From Notospermus geniculatus (lineage: Eukaryota; Nemertea; Pilidiophora; Heteronemertea; Lineidae): a stretch of DNA of 64,000 nt. The translations under genes were made by a program, and so were the position numbers. Numbering within the stretch: the stretch's first letter is position 1; each line of letters starts with the position of its first letter. The notes under the pieces are model-generated. The model made no database searches. It worked only from the letters and a program-made list of their open reading frames with translations, and was not told the DNA's origin. The stretch is from contig NMRB01000687.1 of assembly GCA_002633025.1 (NCBI GenBank), positions 134,420 to 198,419 of the forward strand, read 5' to 3'. Positions 63,091-64,000 of the stretch are shown here, one piece after another.

Positions 63091-63414
63091 ATGTTCTTTG
63101 TTTTTCATACCGGTAATAAAATCCATTGGACCCAGTCAGTTTACAGTTCCACCTCTCCTTTAGCATGCTTCATTACACCTACAACTACACCTCAAGTCAA
63201 CTGTCAGCTGAGCACCAGGCCCATGGGCCTCTTGTTCGCTCTCTCTCCGATATCATTCATGGATTTGAGTGAATGTTTACTGCCTTACTGCTCCGGTCAT
63301 CATTTTCCAACTGGCCTAGAGAGTGGTCATTCCCTCAGAAAAGGTAGAACAGTTGACACAACGAAGGTGTTTCTGCAATTCACTTTCACGATGAGAAATT
63401 CACACTTTTTTGAA

Positions 63415-63510
63415 GATGGGGATTTGGCCTAGTGGTTTAAGGCGTGCTACCCTTAGTGCTGGCGATTGATGCCTTATATTATGCGAGGGTCCGTGGGTCC
63501 GAGTCTGGAA
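63415..63510 (+). repeat. tRNA-derived SINE head (Ser/Leu-like)
   Basis: GGCCTAGTGGTTTAAGGCG is A-box-like; GGGTCCGAGTC is a degraded B box. A long intervening part (CTTAGTGCTGGCGATTGATGCC) is similar to that at 4980-5066. Another B-box remnant of this kind lies at 62608-62640. Confidence 0.5.
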
Positions 63511-63781
63511 GAAGCACGTGATGACCTTCACCTTAGAAACCCGTTTCTATGTTCATATCTTTTGAAAAAGAAAACGTTTTTGGCGCCCTGAATGGTGAAC
63601 ATGATGTTGCCCTCCGGTCGCCTGTCCTCATTGATCAAAAACTCAAGTTGATAAAGCTCTTATCCTCCCACAGCAGGGCTTTGGTCCTTTTCGTACACTC
63701 GCTGTGAGTGGATGAAGAGGAGCGAGGAAAAACCCTGCTGTGGGTGTACACCTGTATGTGGTTTCGATGACACTGTTGTCA

Positions 63782-63902
63782 CACCGAAATGTTTTGCATT
63801 ATAGGCATGTGCACTAAGCTGCGCATGCCCAGTAAATCTTGCGCATGCCCATTAGTTGGTCGGCGAAGGGTCGGCAGTCAAAGGTAGAATCAATTTCTCA
63901 TG
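63782..63902 (-). repeat. Inverted copy of the 901-1021 repeat
   Basis: Reverse complement match of 901-1021 over about 120 bp. Confidence 0.7.
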
Positions 63903-64000
63903 TCTATGTTAATGGCGAGCTGTCATTGTGAATTTTCGTATTGCTTCAATCCAGGCCCCTCTGGGAAAAGCAATAAAGACACCCCCAGTTGACTGTTTTT

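Larger units (their letters stand above)
60785..63236 (+). mobile_element. AGCTCAGCTGACC family element, copy 2
   Basis: Starts AGCTCAGCTGACCAAAGGTC directly after the A-rich tail of the LINE and ends CTGTCAGCTGAGC ... GGGCCTCTTGTT. It is related to 10357-12482 at both ends and in several internal blocks. It contains a nested MITE (61051-61281), a 115-bp tandem duplication (61316-61460, repeating CAAGTGCAATGGAAATTAAT; one N inside) and a roughly 95-98-bp tandem array at 62680-63090. No coding frame is recognised. Confidence 0.65.

Overview
This is a repeat-rich stretch of an animal genome, not a microbial or viral contig. The flanks carry non-LTR retrotransposon remnants, tRNA-derived SINE heads, a Penelope-like remnant and many short elements with terminal inverted repeats (TIRs). 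They contain no confidently recognisable multi-exon host gene. A marine invertebrate is the best guess, possibly a deuterostome such as an echinoderm, hemichordate or lancelet; this rests only on the style of the repeats. There is one 405-base assembly gap (14548-14952).

The centrepiece is an 18.8-kb Polinton/Maverick-type element at 18233-37016. It is AT-rich, begins AG and ends CT, has about 190-bp TIRs and is flanked by a 6-bp direct repeat ATCGAT (18227-18232 and 37017-37022). It sits inside the endonuclease region of an older CR1/L2-like LINE on the minus strand, whose two halves lie at 16283-18232 and 37017-about 37530. A 119-bp hairpin element later inserted into the Polinton capsid gene, so three generations of mobile DNA are nested here.

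The Polinton has two converging blocks. The plus-strand block (18595-29209) is morphogenetic: packaging ATPase, membrane and coiled-coil proteins, a penton-like protein and a broken paralog, a large conserved protein of unknown role, the major capsid protein and an HNH-like gene. The minus-strand block (36755-29199) is replicative and accessory: DDE integrase with chromodomain, protein-primed family B DNA polymerase, RING-finger protein, deoxynucleoside kinase and a second HNH-like gene. Nearly every gene starts inside a shared motif of the form TACTAAWTAAATG or TTAAATG, which looks like a common promoter or start signal. Several genes are intact (ATPase, penton-like, the 503-aa coiled-coil protein, RING, integrase). 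Others carry frameshifts or stops; most of the frameshifts lie in homopolymer runs. I found no adenain-type maturation protease.

Left flank (1-16282): tandem repeats, several TIR elements, a palindromic minisatellite and the gap. Right flank (37530-64000): two perfect hairpins with arms of more than 55 bp, two copies of a family built on 146-bp tandem units, a DNA element with a second one nested in it, a Tc1/mariner-like element with about 200-bp TIRs, large foldback elements, two further LINE fragments, an unrecognised 309-codon open frame at 54478-55440, and a second copy of a dispersed family seen at 10357-12482.
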